Below, one piece after another: positions 17,487-26,548 of a DNA stretch of 64,000 nucleotides. Both the position numbers and the translations under genes were made by a program. The notes below the pieces were generated by a model. That model saw nothing but the letters and a program-made list of their open reading frames with translations, did not search any database and was not told the DNA's origin. Within the stretch, counting starts at the first letter, position 1; each line of letters starts with the position of its first letter. The stretch is from NCBI RefSeq assembly GCF_000422445.1, contig NZ_AULU01000017.1, positions 1 to 64,000 on the forward strand. The letters run 5' to 3'. The DNA is from Paenibacillus assamensis DSM 18201. Lineage in GTDB: Bacteria > Bacillota > Bacilli > Paenibacillales > Paenibacillaceae.

Positions 17487-17926
17487 TTGGCAATCCTTAC
17501 TCTCGTGTAGAGAGTGACAGAGACTGCATTTCTAACATCCCATGGCAGCGAGGTTTCAATCCACACTCTCGTGTAGAGAGTGACGTATGCTATATTTAAT
17601 GAGTATTCGCTAAGGGTTTGTTTCAATCCACACTCTCGTGTAGAGAGTGACTCCCTCCTAAGACCACGCACACAGTGGAACAACTAGAGTTTCAATCCAC
17701 ACTCTCGTGTAGAGAGTGACTCCCTCCTAAGACCATTCTCACAGTGGAACAACTAGAGTTTCAATCCACACTCTCGTGTAGAGAGTGACGTTTCAGGAAT
17801 TGGGTATATGGGCGGCATGATGTAGTTTCAATCCACACTCTCGTGTAGAGAGTGACTCATTAACTCTTCTATTTCAAACACTGTATCTTCTAAAGTTTCA
17901 ATCCACACTCTCGTGTAGAGAGTGAC
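17487..17926 (-). CRISPR. CRISPR array 1, type I-C-like, 7 repeats and 6 spacers
   Basis: Repeats of 32 bp, starting GTTTCAATCCACACTCTC and ending GTAGAGAGTGAC, at 17553, 17620, 17689, 17758, 17825 and 17895, plus a degenerate terminal copy at 17487 (five mismatches in its first 12 bases). Spacers are 34, 35, 37, 37, 35 and 38 bp. The repeat folds through CACTCTC/GAGAGTG. Read on the minus strand it ends in GTGGATTGAAAC, the I-C form, so transcription should run leftward from the leader on the right; the decayed copy at the left end fits the trailer. Spacers 3 (17652-17688) and 4 (17721-17757) differ at only three of 37 positions. No cas gene is present in the window. Confidence 0.95.
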
Positions 17927-18100
17927 TGCGACCTTCTTGAGCCCTTACTCCGCAAGGGCTCAGAGGCCCAAAAGTGCGAATCTCGTTTTTCATCCCATTT
18001 TCCAACGTGCAAAAATAAGAAAAATGTTCAAAACCCGCACCACTGCGCAGGTGCGAATACCCTAGGGATTTTATGTGCACTTCAGGTTCGCACCAAATCA
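17927..18100 (-). promoter_or_regulatory. Leader of CRISPR array 1
   Basis: About 170 bp homologous to the sequence flanking array 2. It shares AAAAGTGCGAA, a polypyrimidine-TTCA block, ATTTTATGTGC/AATTTATGTGC and CAGGTTCGC. Inside it GGTGCGAA and TTCGCACC face each other as an inverted repeat. Confidence 0.75.
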
Positions 18101-18176
18101 AATCATTGAAAAGTAAAGATTTTCACTCAATCCATTAGTAGTTCACGTTAAGTTTTATTATGGTTAAATCGGCTAG

Positions 18177-18521
18177 TAATGGAGAGCGACCGCACTATTT
18201 CTGAGCATAACGGCTGTCTCGTTGTGTTTCAATCCATGCTCTCGCGTAGAGAGCGACTTATTCGCTCACAGAATCTTGCATCACTTGATATGTTTCAATC
18301 CTCGCTCTCGCGTAGAGAGCGACATACAAATGAGCAACAAAGCCATATTGAATAAACGGTTTCAATCCTCGCTCTCGCGTAGAGAGCGACCGATATTGCA
18401 AAGCCGGTAATAGCAGATAACAAGTTTCAATCCACGCTCTCGCGTAGAGAGCGACTCTAATTAAAAAAGTGATGAATAGAGTCAGAGGGGTTTCAATCCA
18501 CGCTCTCGCGTAGAGAGCGAC
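18177..18521 (-). CRISPR. CRISPR array 2, type I-C-like, 5 repeats and 5 spacers including a decayed end
   Basis: Repeats of 32 bp at 18226, 18292, 18359, 18424 and 18490, mostly GTTTCAATCCACGCTCTC...GTAGAGAGCGAC, with single-base variants in the three leader-distal copies (CCATG or CCTCG for CCACG). A 14-bp remnant at 18177-18190 marks the trailer end. Spacers are 35, 34, 35, 33 and 34 bp. The stem CGCTCTC/GAGAGCG differs from array 1 by a compensated A-T to G-C pair. The homologous leader lies on the right. No cas gene is nearby. Confidence 0.95.
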
Positions 18522-18690
18522 AGGTGTCTTTTCAGCTAGCATAACACAAGGGATCAGGGCACTAAAAGTGCGAACCTCCCTTTTTTCAGAACATTTTCTA
18601 GCCCAAAATAGGATAAAAAGGCTCGTAACCCGCGCCATAGCGCAATCGCGAACCTCCCAGGGAATTTATGTGCGCTACAGGTTCGCGCAA
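18522..18690 (-). promoter_or_regulatory. Leader of CRISPR array 2
   Basis: Similar to the array 1 leader in the same order of blocks: AAGGGATCAGGGC, AAAAGTGCGAACCTCCC, CGCGAACCTCCCAGGGAATT, TATGTGCGCTACAGGTTCGC. An unrelated hairpin (ATAACCCG/CGGGTTAT, 18710-18743) lies beyond it and separates it from htpG. Confidence 0.75.
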
Positions 18691-18902
18691 TATGCCCTTA
18701 ATTAGCACAATAACCCGCTCCAGCGTGCACCGGAACGGGTTATCCATTTGCGAGTCAGGGTAAACGAATGATACCTTGTTACGTGAATCATTTTAAGAAA
18801 ATAGACTGATACGCAACAATCACTAAATGATTACTTACTGCTCACCATCCACCTTAACGACAGCTCTCTTGTTTTAAATTGTAGAGAATGTCTACCTCCA
18901 AC

Positions 18903-20786
18903 CTACACCATCACTTTGCAAATGTTGTTCGTAAACTCCACTGGATCTTGCAGCGGCAAGCCTTCGATCAACAATGCTTGGCTGTACAACAAGTTCGTGT
19001 ACAATGCCAGCTTCTCTTGGTCAGCAGATGTATGCGCCGCTTTCAAAGATGCGAACACGTCATGGTTGACGTTAATCTCCAACACTTTGTCAGCCTGAAC
19101 ATCTTGGCTGTTCGGCATTGCTTTCAAGATTTTCTCCATCTCAATCGTCAATTCACCTTCCGTGGACAAGCACACTGGATGGGACTTCAAACGCTTGGAT
19201 GCTTTAACGTTCTTCACTTTGCCTGATAGCAAGCCAGCCATCGCTTCGAACAGTTCCTTATTGTCGTTCTCTTCTTCCGCAGAAGTTTCATTCTCGTCCG
19301 CTTCGATGCCCAAGTCACCGCTCGATACGTTTTTGAACTCTTTTTCTTTGTAGCTCATGATCATTTTGATCGCGAACTCATCGATATCGTCGGTGAAGTA
19401 AAGGATCTCGTAGCCTTTATCGGATACAAGCTCTGTTTGCGGCGATTTCTCAATACGCTCAATCGACTCGCCAGAAGCATAGTAAATGTACTTCTGATCT
19501 TCCTTCATTCTCGATACGTACTCATCCAACGTAACTAGCTTCTTCTCTGTGGAAGAATAGAACATGAGCAAGTCTTGCAGCACGTCTTTGTTCATGCCGT
19601 AGTCGCTGTATACGCCGTATTTCAACTGTCTGCCGAAAGCTTGATAGAACTTGTCGTACTGCTCTCTTTCGTCTTTCAACAAGCTTTGCAATTGAGACTT
19701 GATCTTGTTCTTAATATTTTTCGCGATAAGCGTCAATTGACGGTCATGCTGCAGCATTTCACGGGAAATGTTAAGCGACAGATCCTCTGAATCGACCATA
19801 CCTTTCACGAACCCAAAGTAATCCGGCAGCAAATCCGCACATTTGTTCATGATGAGAACGCCGTTGGAATAGAGCTCAAGGCCTTTCTCATATTCCTTTG
19901 TATAGTAATCGAACGGCGTATTTTCTGGAATAAATAGAATCGCGTTATATACCACAGCACCGTCTGCACTAATATGAATATGCTTCAACGGCTTGTCGAA
20001 GCCGTAACGCTTCTCATTATAGAAGTTCTCGTAGTCCTCGGTCGTCAGCTCGCTTCTATTTTTACGCCAAATCGGAACCATGCTGTTAACCGTTTGCTCT
20101 TCTGTGTATGTCTCAAGCTCGTTATCTTCGCTGCCCTCGATTGGACGGTGGCTTGTCACATCCATCTTGATCGGATAGCGAATGAAGTCCGAGTACTTCT
20201 TAATGATCGCTTTCAAACGATACTCGTCCAAATACTCATCATAGTTATCTTCTTCCGTGTTGTCCTTGATGCGAAGCGTAATCTCCGTACCTACAGTTGC
20301 TTTCTCAGCTGCTGTAACCGTGTAGCCGTCCGCACCTTTAGACTCCCACTTGAATGCTTCTTCGCTGCCAACCGCTTTACTTACAACCGTTACGACATCC
20401 GCAACCATGAAGGCAGAGTAGAAGCCAACACCGAATTGACCGATAATGTTGTGTCCGTCTTTGATTTCATTTTCGGTCTTAAATGCAAGCGAGCCAGACT
20501 TCGCGATAACCCCCAAGTTGTTCTCCAACTCTTCCTTCGTCATCCCGATACCTGTATCGGTAAGCGTCAACGTGCGCTTGTCTTTGTCGATTGCAACTTT
20601 AATATAGTAGTTCTCTTTCTCAAATACGACAGACTCATCAGCAAGTGCTTTGTAGTACATTTTGTCAATCGCGTCACTAGCGTTAGAAATAAGCTCTCTC
20701 AAAAAGATTTCACGCTGCGTGTAGATAGAGTTAATCATCATTTCGAGCAAGCGCTTGGATTCTGCTTTGAACTGTTTTTTAGCCAT
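18903..20786 (-). CDS. htpG: Molecular chaperone HtpG (Hsp90)
   Basis: 627 aa, full length for bacterial Hsp90. The GHKL ATPase motifs are [20 protein letters not shown] and [11 protein letters not shown]. The middle domain shows [14 protein letters not shown]. The C-terminal dimerisation part ends in NNICKVMV, not the MEEVD of eukaryotic Hsp90. SD AAAGGAG is 9 nt before the ATG. A perfect CIRCE operator and a good sigma-A promoter lie upstream, so HrcA control is expected. Confidence 0.97.
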   Translation of the reverse strand: MAKKQFKAESKRLLEMMINSIYTQREIFLRELISNASDAIDKMYYKALADESVVFEKENYYIKVAIDKDKRTLTLTDTGIGMTKEELENNLGVIAKSGSLAFKTENEIKDGHNIIGQFGVGFYSAFMVADVVTVVSKAVGSEEAFKWESKGADGYTVTAAEKATVGTEITLRIKDNTEEDNYDEYLDEYRLKAIIKKYSDFIRYPIKMDVTSHRPIEGSEDNELETYTEEQTVNSMVPIWRKNRSELTTEDYENFYNEKRYGFDKPLKHIHISADGAVVYNAILFIPENTPFDYYTKEYEKGLELYSNGVLIMNKCADLLPDYFGFVKGMVDSEDLSLNISREMLQHDRQLTLIAKNIKNKIKSQLQSLLKDEREQYDKFYQAFGRQLKYGVYSDYGMNKDVLQDLLMFYSSTEKKLVTLDEYVSRMKEDQKYIYYASGESIERIEKSPQTELVSDKGYEILYFTDDIDEFAIKMIMSYKEKEFKNVSSGDLGIEADENETSAEEENDNKELFEAMAGLLSGKVKNVKASKRLKSHPVCLSTEGELTIEMEKILKAMPNSQDVQADKVLEINVNHDVFASLKAAHTSADQEKLALYTNLLYSQALLIEGLPLQDPVEFTNNICKVMV

Positions 20787-20918
20787 GAAGAAGTCTCCTT
20801 TCAGATTGGAAAATAAAATGTATATGTGTATGTAGTTGTCTTGTTCGTTGTATAGGGCTGTGAGTTGAAAAAGGAGCTCTCGATCTTAGATGCAGATCTG
20901 CTCATCACCCTGTCACTG

Positions 20919-20945
20919 TTAGCACTCAATGACATAGAGTGCTAA
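20919..20945 (-). promoter_or_regulatory. CIRCE operator (HrcA site) of htpG
   Basis: TTAGCACTC at 20919-20927, nine bases, then GAGTGCTAA at 20937-20945: a perfect 9-9-9 CIRCE. It lies just downstream of the htpG promoter, at about the start of transcription. Confidence 0.95.
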
Positions 20946-20957
20946 TCCCTCTTTTTT

Positions 20958-20986
20958 ATATAACACACCCTAATTTTCCATGTCAA
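20958..20986 (-). promoter_or_regulatory. Sigma-A promoter of htpG
   Basis: On the minus strand TTGACA (20986-20981), a 17-nt spacer and TTATAT (20963-20958). The CIRCE overlaps the expected start site. Confidence 0.85.
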
Positions 20987-21040
20987 TAACAATGAGTAAA
21001 ATTATGTGTGGTTTCTTACAGAATGATCATGGACAACTTC

Positions 21041-21263
21041 CTCTAATGAGCGCCATTGCCGTTATTTTCGTGAAATCGTCCATTGTGGAAGTGTAACGGT
21101 TGTGGGAGAGCCTATTTTGCAATATCGAAAAATGTTATCGCTCCATCTGGCAAATAAGCGCGCTGGTGTTCGTTACATTTCAACATACGTCAATATAGGC
21201 AAATTAGCCTCTACTGCAACCGTTAGCTATATGCGAATTAGCCTTTTGACAATAACCGTTAGC
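21041..21263. repeat. Modular dispersed repeat (family 1, copy A)
   Basis: Starts with CTCTAATGAGCGCCATTG and ends near ACCGTTAGCG. The 134-bp core (21094-21227) aligns along its length with 40543-40677: shared blocks are TAACG, GAGAGC.TATT, TCTGGCAAATAAGC versus TTTGGAAAATAAGC, CGTTACATTTCAA and CCGTTAGC. The last module (AATTAGCC...CCGTTAGC) is duplicated in this copy. Confidence 0.75.
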
Positions 21264-21432
21264 GCAAATTCCCCAACGAATATGAAACAGTAAATTGCCC
21301 CTGTAAAATAAATGAACAACGTTCTCGCTCCGCTAGCACTGTTGTGCAACTTGCTGCTGTCTCCCGCTCCCTGTCATACATGTAACGAACGCCGATTGCG
21401 CCTTCTTTTATGCATTCTTTTATACAATGCAA

Positions 21433-22206
21433 CTACTCGATCGCACGCCGCCCAACAGCTTGCAGCTGTATCCCTTTCGCTACGAGCATGTCCCGAATAT
21501 GGCTGGCAAACACCTTTGCATGCTCCCCATCGCCATGAATACAGATCGTCTCTGCCTTCAACTTCACTTCTACATCATCACGCGAACGAACCGTTCCTGT
21601 TGTGACCATTTGGAGGATTTGAGCAGCAGCTTCGGCTGGATTACTGATCAGTGCATCTGGCTCTGTTCTCGGTGTTAAGCTTCCATCTCGACAATACGTC
21701 CGATCCGCAAATACTTCACTCGCCGTCTGCAATCCAATGCGTTCACCAGCTTGAATCAACTTGCTGCCAGACAGCCCATACAGCACCAGTTCTGGATTCA
21801 CTCGATACACGGCTTCGGCAATCGCTATGGCAAGCTTCTCCTGTTGAGCGGCCATATTGTACAGCGCTCCATGCGGCTTCACATGCTGCATCGTTCCACC
21901 TTCGGCACGAACAAAACCCTCCAAGGCACCGATCTGATAAACGGTCATATCATATGCTTCTTCTGGCGTAATCGCCATATTGCGGCGGCCAAAGCCTGCT
22001 AAGTCAGGCAGCCCAGGGTGTGCCCCAATCGCTACCTGCTTCTGCAAGGCCAGCTGTACCGTTTGCCGCATCGTTCGCGGATCGCCCGCATGATAGCCGC
22101 AAGCGATGTTCACGGACGTTACGAGGTCAAGAATAGCCTCATCGTTGCCGATCGTGTAGGCACCAAAGCTTTCCCCCATATCGCAGTTCAAGTCTATCGT
22201 ATACAT
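21433..22206 (-). CDS. pxpA: 5-oxoprolinase subunit PxpA (LamB/YcsF family)
   Basis: 257 aa. [13 protein letters not shown] at the N-terminus, [13 protein letters not shown] and KPHGALYN are the family motifs. With PxpB and PxpC it forms the ATP-dependent prokaryotic 5-oxoprolinase that opens pyroglutamate to glutamate. The ATG abuts the pxpC stop (TAAATG) and its SD GGAGG lies inside the pxpC end, so it is translationally coupled. Last gene of pxpBCA. Confidence 0.95.
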   Translation of the reverse strand: MYTIDLNCDMGESFGAYTIGNDEAILDLVTSVNIACGYHAGDPRTMRQTVQLALQKQVAIGAHPGLPDLAGFGRRNMAITPEEAYDMTVYQIGALEGFVRAEGGTMQHVKPHGALYNMAAQQEKLAIAIAEAVYRVNPELVLYGLSGSKLIQAGERIGLQTASEVFADRTYCRDGSLTPRTEPDALISNPAEAAAQILQMVTTGTVRSRDDVEVKLKAETICIHGDGEHAKVFASHIRDMLVAKGIQLQAVGRRAIE

Positions 22207-23226
22207 TTAACGAGGACCTCCTGTCTTCATATATAGCTGAACGGATGTTGCTAACTGTAGCAATGATAATTGTGCTGAAATATACAGCTGCTGTGCTTCT
22301 TCTAGTGAAATTTCGGTAAAGCGGATTCGTTCTCCCGGCTTCATTTGAGCTAGTACCGGAAGGTCCACACTTGCCACTTGTGCGATTTTCGGATAGCCGC
22401 CGACGGTTTGCCGATCTGCCATTAATACAATCGGATTCCCGTCTGGCGGCACTTGAATCGTCCCGAATGACACAGCTTCTGATAACAACTCGACAGGTGC
22501 TTCCAAGCGAAGTGCGCCTCCCTCAAGGCGATATCCCATTCGATCGGATTGAGGGCTAATACGGAACCGTCGATGAACCAGTTCCTCTCGGCTCTCTGTC
22601 GTAAACTTCGCGAATTCACGCCCTCGTACGTAACGAATAACAGGTTCATAACGATAAGCTGGTTGAGCTGTATAGCCAATAAACCAAGTAGCTGCAAGGA
22701 AAGGGACTGCTTGCAGTGCAGCTTGACGCTCCTTCATATAACAAACAGCCAGATTCGATGCTGCACCAATAGATAGCACATCTCCGGCTCGCAAAGCTCT
22801 GCCTTCATGCCCTCCTATACCTGCACGCAAATACGTGCTGCGGCTTTGCAGCACCATCGGCACGTCAATACCGCCCGCTACTGCCAAATACGCCCGCGCA
22901 CCTGATCGGCACTCTCCAAACTCCAACACTTCACCTGTTCTTACGAGGACAGGCCGCCACAACGCTACAGCTTCACCGTTAATCGTCGGTGATAAAACCC
23001 CTCCGCAAATCGCGATAAGCGCATCCACCCCAAAGCGAATCGCTGGCCCACGCAGCGTAATTTCCAATGCAGCTGCATCCGTTGCATTGCCCACCAATAT
23101 ATTTGCTGCTCGCAGCGCAAATGTATCCATCGCTCCGCTTACAATAACGCCTTGCTGCTGGTAACCATATCTGCCTAAGTCTTGCACCGTTGTAAGCAAA
23201 CCCGGCTTAACTATTGTTAGGCTCAT
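22207..23226 (-). CDS. pxpC: 5-oxoprolinase subunit PxpC (KipA/biotin-dependent carboxyltransferase-like)
   Basis: 339 aa. LTTVQDLGRYGYQQQGV and the GAMD segment open the cyclophilin-like domain of the allophanate-hydrolase subunit 2 family; RISPQSDRMGYRLEG and TVGGYPKIAQVAS are further motifs. It overlaps pxpB by 4 bp (ATGA) and abuts pxpA. It works as a complex with PxpB. Confidence 0.95.
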   Translation of the reverse strand: MSLTIVKPGLLTTVQDLGRYGYQQQGVIVSGAMDTFALRAANILVGNATDAAALEITLRGPAIRFGVDALIAICGGVLSPTINGEAVALWRPVLVRTGEVLEFGECRSGARAYLAVAGGIDVPMVLQSRSTYLRAGIGGHEGRALRAGDVLSIGAASNLAVCYMKERQAALQAVPFLAATWFIGYTAQPAYRYEPVIRYVRGREFAKFTTESREELVHRRFRISPQSDRMGYRLEGGALRLEAPVELLSEAVSFGTIQVPPDGNPIVLMADRQTVGGYPKIAQVASVDLPVLAQMKPGERIRFTEISLEEAQQLYISAQLSLLQLATSVQLYMKTGGPR

Positions 23227-24068
23227 TGCTCATCCTCTTTCCATTCCGCAAATTGTTCAGGCTCAATCGGGTAGAAGCGAACGATATCGCCCATCTTTAG
23301 CAAGCTCGGCTCTTGATGATCCGGTCGAAACAATTGGCACGGTGTCCTGCCGATTAACTGCCATCCGCCAGGAGTAGCCAATGGATAAATTCCCGTCTGG
23401 CTTCCTCCAATACCAACTGAACCAGGTGTAATAGCAGTCCGTGGGGAGCTTCGACGCGGTACCGCAATCCGTTCATCCATGCCTCCGAGATACGGAAACC
23501 CTGGCGCGAAGCCGACCATGTAGACCAAATAAGATTGACCGCAGTGCAGCTCAATAACTTCTTGCGGGCTCAATCCTGTATGCTCCGCTACCTCTAGCAA
23601 ATCCGGTCCAAACGCTTCACCATAACAAACAGGAATGTCTACTATATTTGCGGCATTATTTACAGCATCTGTGACAGTAATAGAAGTAGTGGCATTTGCA
23701 AGATCTACGGTGGTGGACTTCACGGTAGACGCCAGCGAGCCAAGCATTCCCTCCATAATTCCCTTTAGAAGCTCAAACGGAGAGTATAGGATCTGACCAT
23801 CGCGACGATAACAGTGCGCACCAGTCGCTGGATCACATAGTTCCATTGGATCGTAGACTACTGTGATCGTTGTATAGGAAGGTATAAGTTCGATGATGCC
23901 TGCTATAGCAGCATGCTCCAATTTCACACAAAAGGTACGAATTTGCTCGTGAGTATCACGCTCAATGCCGCCCCCCCAATCGATGATTAGAGCTCGATCA
24001 CCTAAGGGAACAATAGTTATGCGATCCACACTGCCTTCTTCCTGTGTATCCATTATCGTTGAATGCAT
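23223..24068 (-). CDS. pxpB: 5-oxoprolinase subunit PxpB (KipI-like)
   Basis: 281 aa. ITIVPLGDRALIIDWG opens the fold, and GFAPGFPYLGGMDERI and GSVGIGGSQTGIYPLATPGG are diagnostic of the KipI/allophanate-hydrolase subunit 1 family. Residues ~108-135 form an Ala/Thr/Ser/Asn-rich insertion not seen in typical family members (about 240 aa). ATG behind AAAGGAGACTTCT. First gene of the operon. Confidence 0.93.
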   Translation of the reverse strand: MHSTIMDTQEEGSVDRITIVPLGDRALIIDWGGGIERDTHEQIRTFCVKLEHAAIAGIIELIPSYTTITVVYDPMELCDPATGAHCYRRDGQILYSPFELLKGIMEGMLGSLASTVKSTTVDLANATTSITVTDAVNNAANIVDIPVCYGEAFGPDLLEVAEHTGLSPQEVIELHCGQSYLVYMVGFAPGFPYLGGMDERIAVPRRSSPRTAITPGSVGIGGSQTGIYPLATPGGWQLIGRTPCQLFRPDHQEPSLLKMGDIVRFYPIEPEQFAEWKEDEQ

Positions 24069-24194
24069 AGAAGTCTCCTTTTATATGTCTATATGGAAAA
24101 TTATAAATTCTACGGTATATCAAATGAAATTCATGGTAGCTTTCGTTCATTATATCGCACTGCGAGCACGAACATGAACGTTATCCTCCACCAA

Positions 24195-24229
24195 CAAAAA
24201 ACAGTCCCCGCCTAAGCAGGAACTGTCTC
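24195..24229 (-). terminator. Terminator of the secreted Ig-like protein gene
   Basis: On the minus strand GACAGTTCCTGC and GCGGGGACTGTT pair across TTAG with one bulge, followed by TTTTTTG. Confidence 0.85.
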
Positions 24230-24284
24230 CTATCAGGTGCATTCATTGCAATTGCATCAAACATGCAGCAAGAACACGATTCAA

Positions 24285-24983
24285 TTAAGGTACAACCACC
24301 GTTATCGTCGATGAAAGTGAAGTTCCATAAGAATTAATCAGCTTTACTTGGTATACATAAGTTCCTGAAGGTTTGTTGTAAAAAGCTTGGGAGGCATGTT
24401 GAGGCTCTTGACCATTATCAATCAATGAACCTGTATAGTTCGGAGATAAAAGGACACCTTGTCCATTCTCTTTCAACTCCCATCTATCAGCGTTGTTGCC
24501 AGACGTGATGTTGAAACCAACGGTAAAGCTGCCGTTAACAGGCTCTGTTGCGTAAATGACAGGTGTTGCTGGGGAACCCGAGTATTTATGAATATTTACG
24601 ATTGCTGGCTTGGACTGCACGACACTTCCATCCTGATAATACGCTCTTACTACATATCCATATTGACCATATGCCGTACTAATATGCTCGCAACTTGTCG
24701 TCGTCAAGTTCGCGCATCCTGCTGCTACTTCTCCACCCCATGGATACAAAGTTGGATAACGATACACCGTATAGGAAGTCACATTACTGCCCCGATTGTC
24801 CCAAGACAATTGCACATGATGATTTCCATTCGCATCTTTACCCGTATAGGCAGCCGTAATTCCGAAGGCAGGGTCATTTACGATGCTACTCAAAGTGCTA
24901 GTAGCTGGGCTTGCAGCAAAAGCAGAAGCTGCCCCGAATAACAGCAGAACAAGCGTAGTTAAAACGATTATCATTTTTCTCAT
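24285..24983 (-). CDS. Secreted protein with fibronectin III/chitinase-N-like domains
   Basis: 232 aa from ATG at 24983 (GGGAGTG about 8-10 nt upstream; the frame is open 12 codons further). Signal peptide ends near SAFAAS. Residues ~30-120 look like an FnIII domain (HVQLSWDNRGSNVTSYTVYR). The C-terminal part has DRWELKENG and PSGTYVYQVKLINSYG, close to the Ig-like N-terminal domain of chitinase A. No catalytic domain is present, so it may bind a polysaccharide or stick to the surface (inference). Confidence 0.75.
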   Translation of the reverse strand: MRKMIIVLTTLVLLLFGAASAFAASPATSTLSSIVNDPAFGITAAYTGKDANGNHHVQLSWDNRGSNVTSYTVYRYPTLYPWGGEVAAGCANLTTTSCEHISTAYGQYGYVVRAYYQDGSVVQSKPAIVNIHKYSGSPATPVIYATEPVNGSFTVGFNITSGNNADRWELKENGQGVLLSPNYTGSLIDNGQEPQHASQAFYNKPSGTYVYQVKLINSYGTSLSSTITVVVP

Positions 24984-25214
24984 CTCATGGTCACTCCCAT
25001 TTCTACGAATAGTGTTCATTTTTCATTACAAATAAGCGTTACTAGCCTCTCTATTCCTCCCTACTAAATGCACTCCACCTCCTATAGTTAAAGCGTATTA
25101 ATATTATACTAAGCGTTAACCGAACACAGTTTAAAGTTATTATCAATTTATCTAAGTTATGTTGTTAATTTGCCACTGCTTCATATATCGAAAAATATTT
25201 CCTCAATAATCAGA

Positions 25215-25247
25215 GCATAAAAAAGAACAGCTCATTGGCTGTTCTTC
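25215..25247 (-). terminator. Terminator overlapping the rlmA-like stop codon
   Basis: AAGAACAGC (25223-25231) pairs with GCTGTTCTT (25238-25246). On the minus strand T residues follow. The upstream arm encodes the last residues KKNS, so stop and stem overlap. Confidence 0.85.
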
Positions 25248-26179
25248 TTCCCGATCAAAATACAATAATCAAAGGTTATCTGCATTGAATCACACTGTAT
25301 CACTTCTTGTATCTTCTCTTTTGGTACTCCCCACGCTAACGGGGTCATTTCAATTAACTGTCTCAATTGATGCCTATTTAATGCATATTCATATTGAATA
25401 TATTGAACATCTAGTAGTTCAAAGTGGCGCCTAAACAACGCTAACGTCTGTTCATTCGAATAAACCTTACTATCCACTTGGTTGTAAAGTAATCCCCGCA
25501 ACTGCTGCAAGTATGCACGATTCGGAACTACTTTTACAATGCAACCATCTTTCACAAGTAGCCGCTGGAATTCTGTATAATTTGCAGGAGATAATACATT
25601 TAGAATCACATCAAATGATTGATCAGCAAATGGGCAATTAGCAAGATCGGCTACACACCAGATAGTATCCAGATCTTCATGATCTCGATATCCTTTAAGT
25701 GCTCTTGAAGCAACTGAGTCTCGTGCTCCTTTTCTAGAAGCCAGACTGATTCCTTCCTTCGCGATGTCGATTCCCACTCCAAGATGTTTACCATGCGAAT
25801 GCTCCATCAAATTTCTCTGAATGTCGGACAAAAGGGAGCCCTCGCCACACCCTGCGTCTAGTATTTTCAATCCATTAACGGTAGGTCCAACTGCACGTGC
25901 AATCGCCGCATACACTGCCTCGATCATCGGCGCGAAAAATCCATCTGCACTTATAGCTGAACGAGCCGTGAACAATTGCTTATCATATTTCGTTGTGTGA
26001 GTACGGGATAGCATATTCACATAGCCATGCTTGGCAATATCAAAACTATGACGATTTCCACAAACTAAGCTGCGAGCTTGCACTTCCATCGATTGTGAGC
26101 AAATCGGACATGCAAAAATAGTCCCATACTCAGTAAACAAACGGATACTGTTATCTATTTTGATTTTATTTGTAAACAC
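25232..26179 (-). CDS. 23S rRNA (guanine-N1)-methyltransferase, RlmA family
   Basis: 315 aa. The N-terminal Zn finger CPICSQSMEVQARSLVCGNR with H43 (RHSFDIAKHGYVNML) and the SAM-binding LKILDAGCGEGSLL are typical of RlmA-type enzymes, which methylate G745 or G748 of 23S rRNA; the latter gives tylosin/mycinamicin resistance. The sequence does not tell which base is the target. Start is GTG behind ATGAGGTG. Several weak stems lie in the upstream leader (26238-26268), which could be attenuation but are not convincing. Confidence 0.85.
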   Translation of the reverse strand: MFTNKIKIDNSIRLFTEYGTIFACPICSQSMEVQARSLVCGNRHSFDIAKHGYVNMLSRTHTTKYDKQLFTARSAISADGFFAPMIEAVYAAIARAVGPTVNGLKILDAGCGEGSLLSDIQRNLMEHSHGKHLGVGIDIAKEGISLASRKGARDSVASRALKGYRDHEDLDTIWCVADLANCPFADQSFDVILNVLSPANYTEFQRLLVKDGCIVKVVPNRAYLQQLRGLLYNQVDSKVYSNEQTLALFRRHFELLDVQYIQYEYALNRHQLRQLIEMTPLAWGVPKEKIQEVIQCDSMQITFDYCILIGKKNSQ

Positions 26180-26548
26180 AACTAAAACACCTCATCCATT
26201 CAAATTTGAGAGAATGAAAAAGGCACAGTTAAATAAACTCAGGTCAATTTCATCAAAATGACTTGAGCCTATATCGCTGTACCTCTCATTAACGCAAACG
26301 AATGAATTTGATGATCATAAGTAAACACATCTCCGATAATTAAAATTTGAAGGGTTGAAAGTCTGAAATAAATATCCCTTCTACAGCAATTATATCACGA
26401 TAAAAGTGATGTATGTACTTTGCCCGCTTTCTGCATTTGCTTGCACTACTACCATAAGCCCGTAGGATATACGATTTTCGCGTTAACCTACAGGCTGATT
26501 TCATTTTATATAACAATATCGTTTCCCTACTAATAAGGCTGCCATGAA
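26180..26548. other. Intergenic region without a recognisable gene
   Basis: 369 bp. I see two imperfect inverted repeats: ACTCAGGTCA/TGACTTGAG at 26238-26268 and AGCCCGTAGG (26457-26466) with CCTACAGGCT (26487-26496). Neither has a convincing T run. One could be the cotJC terminator. Confidence 0.4.

Noticed and set aside
17483-18638. Minus- and plus-strand frames of 60-126 codons
   Set aside because: They run through CRISPR repeats and leaders and contain the repeat translated in different frames.
19974-20816. 280-codon plus-strand frame
   Set aside because: It is antisense to htpG, which has a perfect set of Hsp90 motifs; no SD and no recognisable motif.
24069-24194. A separate gene upstream of pxpB
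   Set aside because: Only short frames without SD; the region looks like a plain promoter gap.
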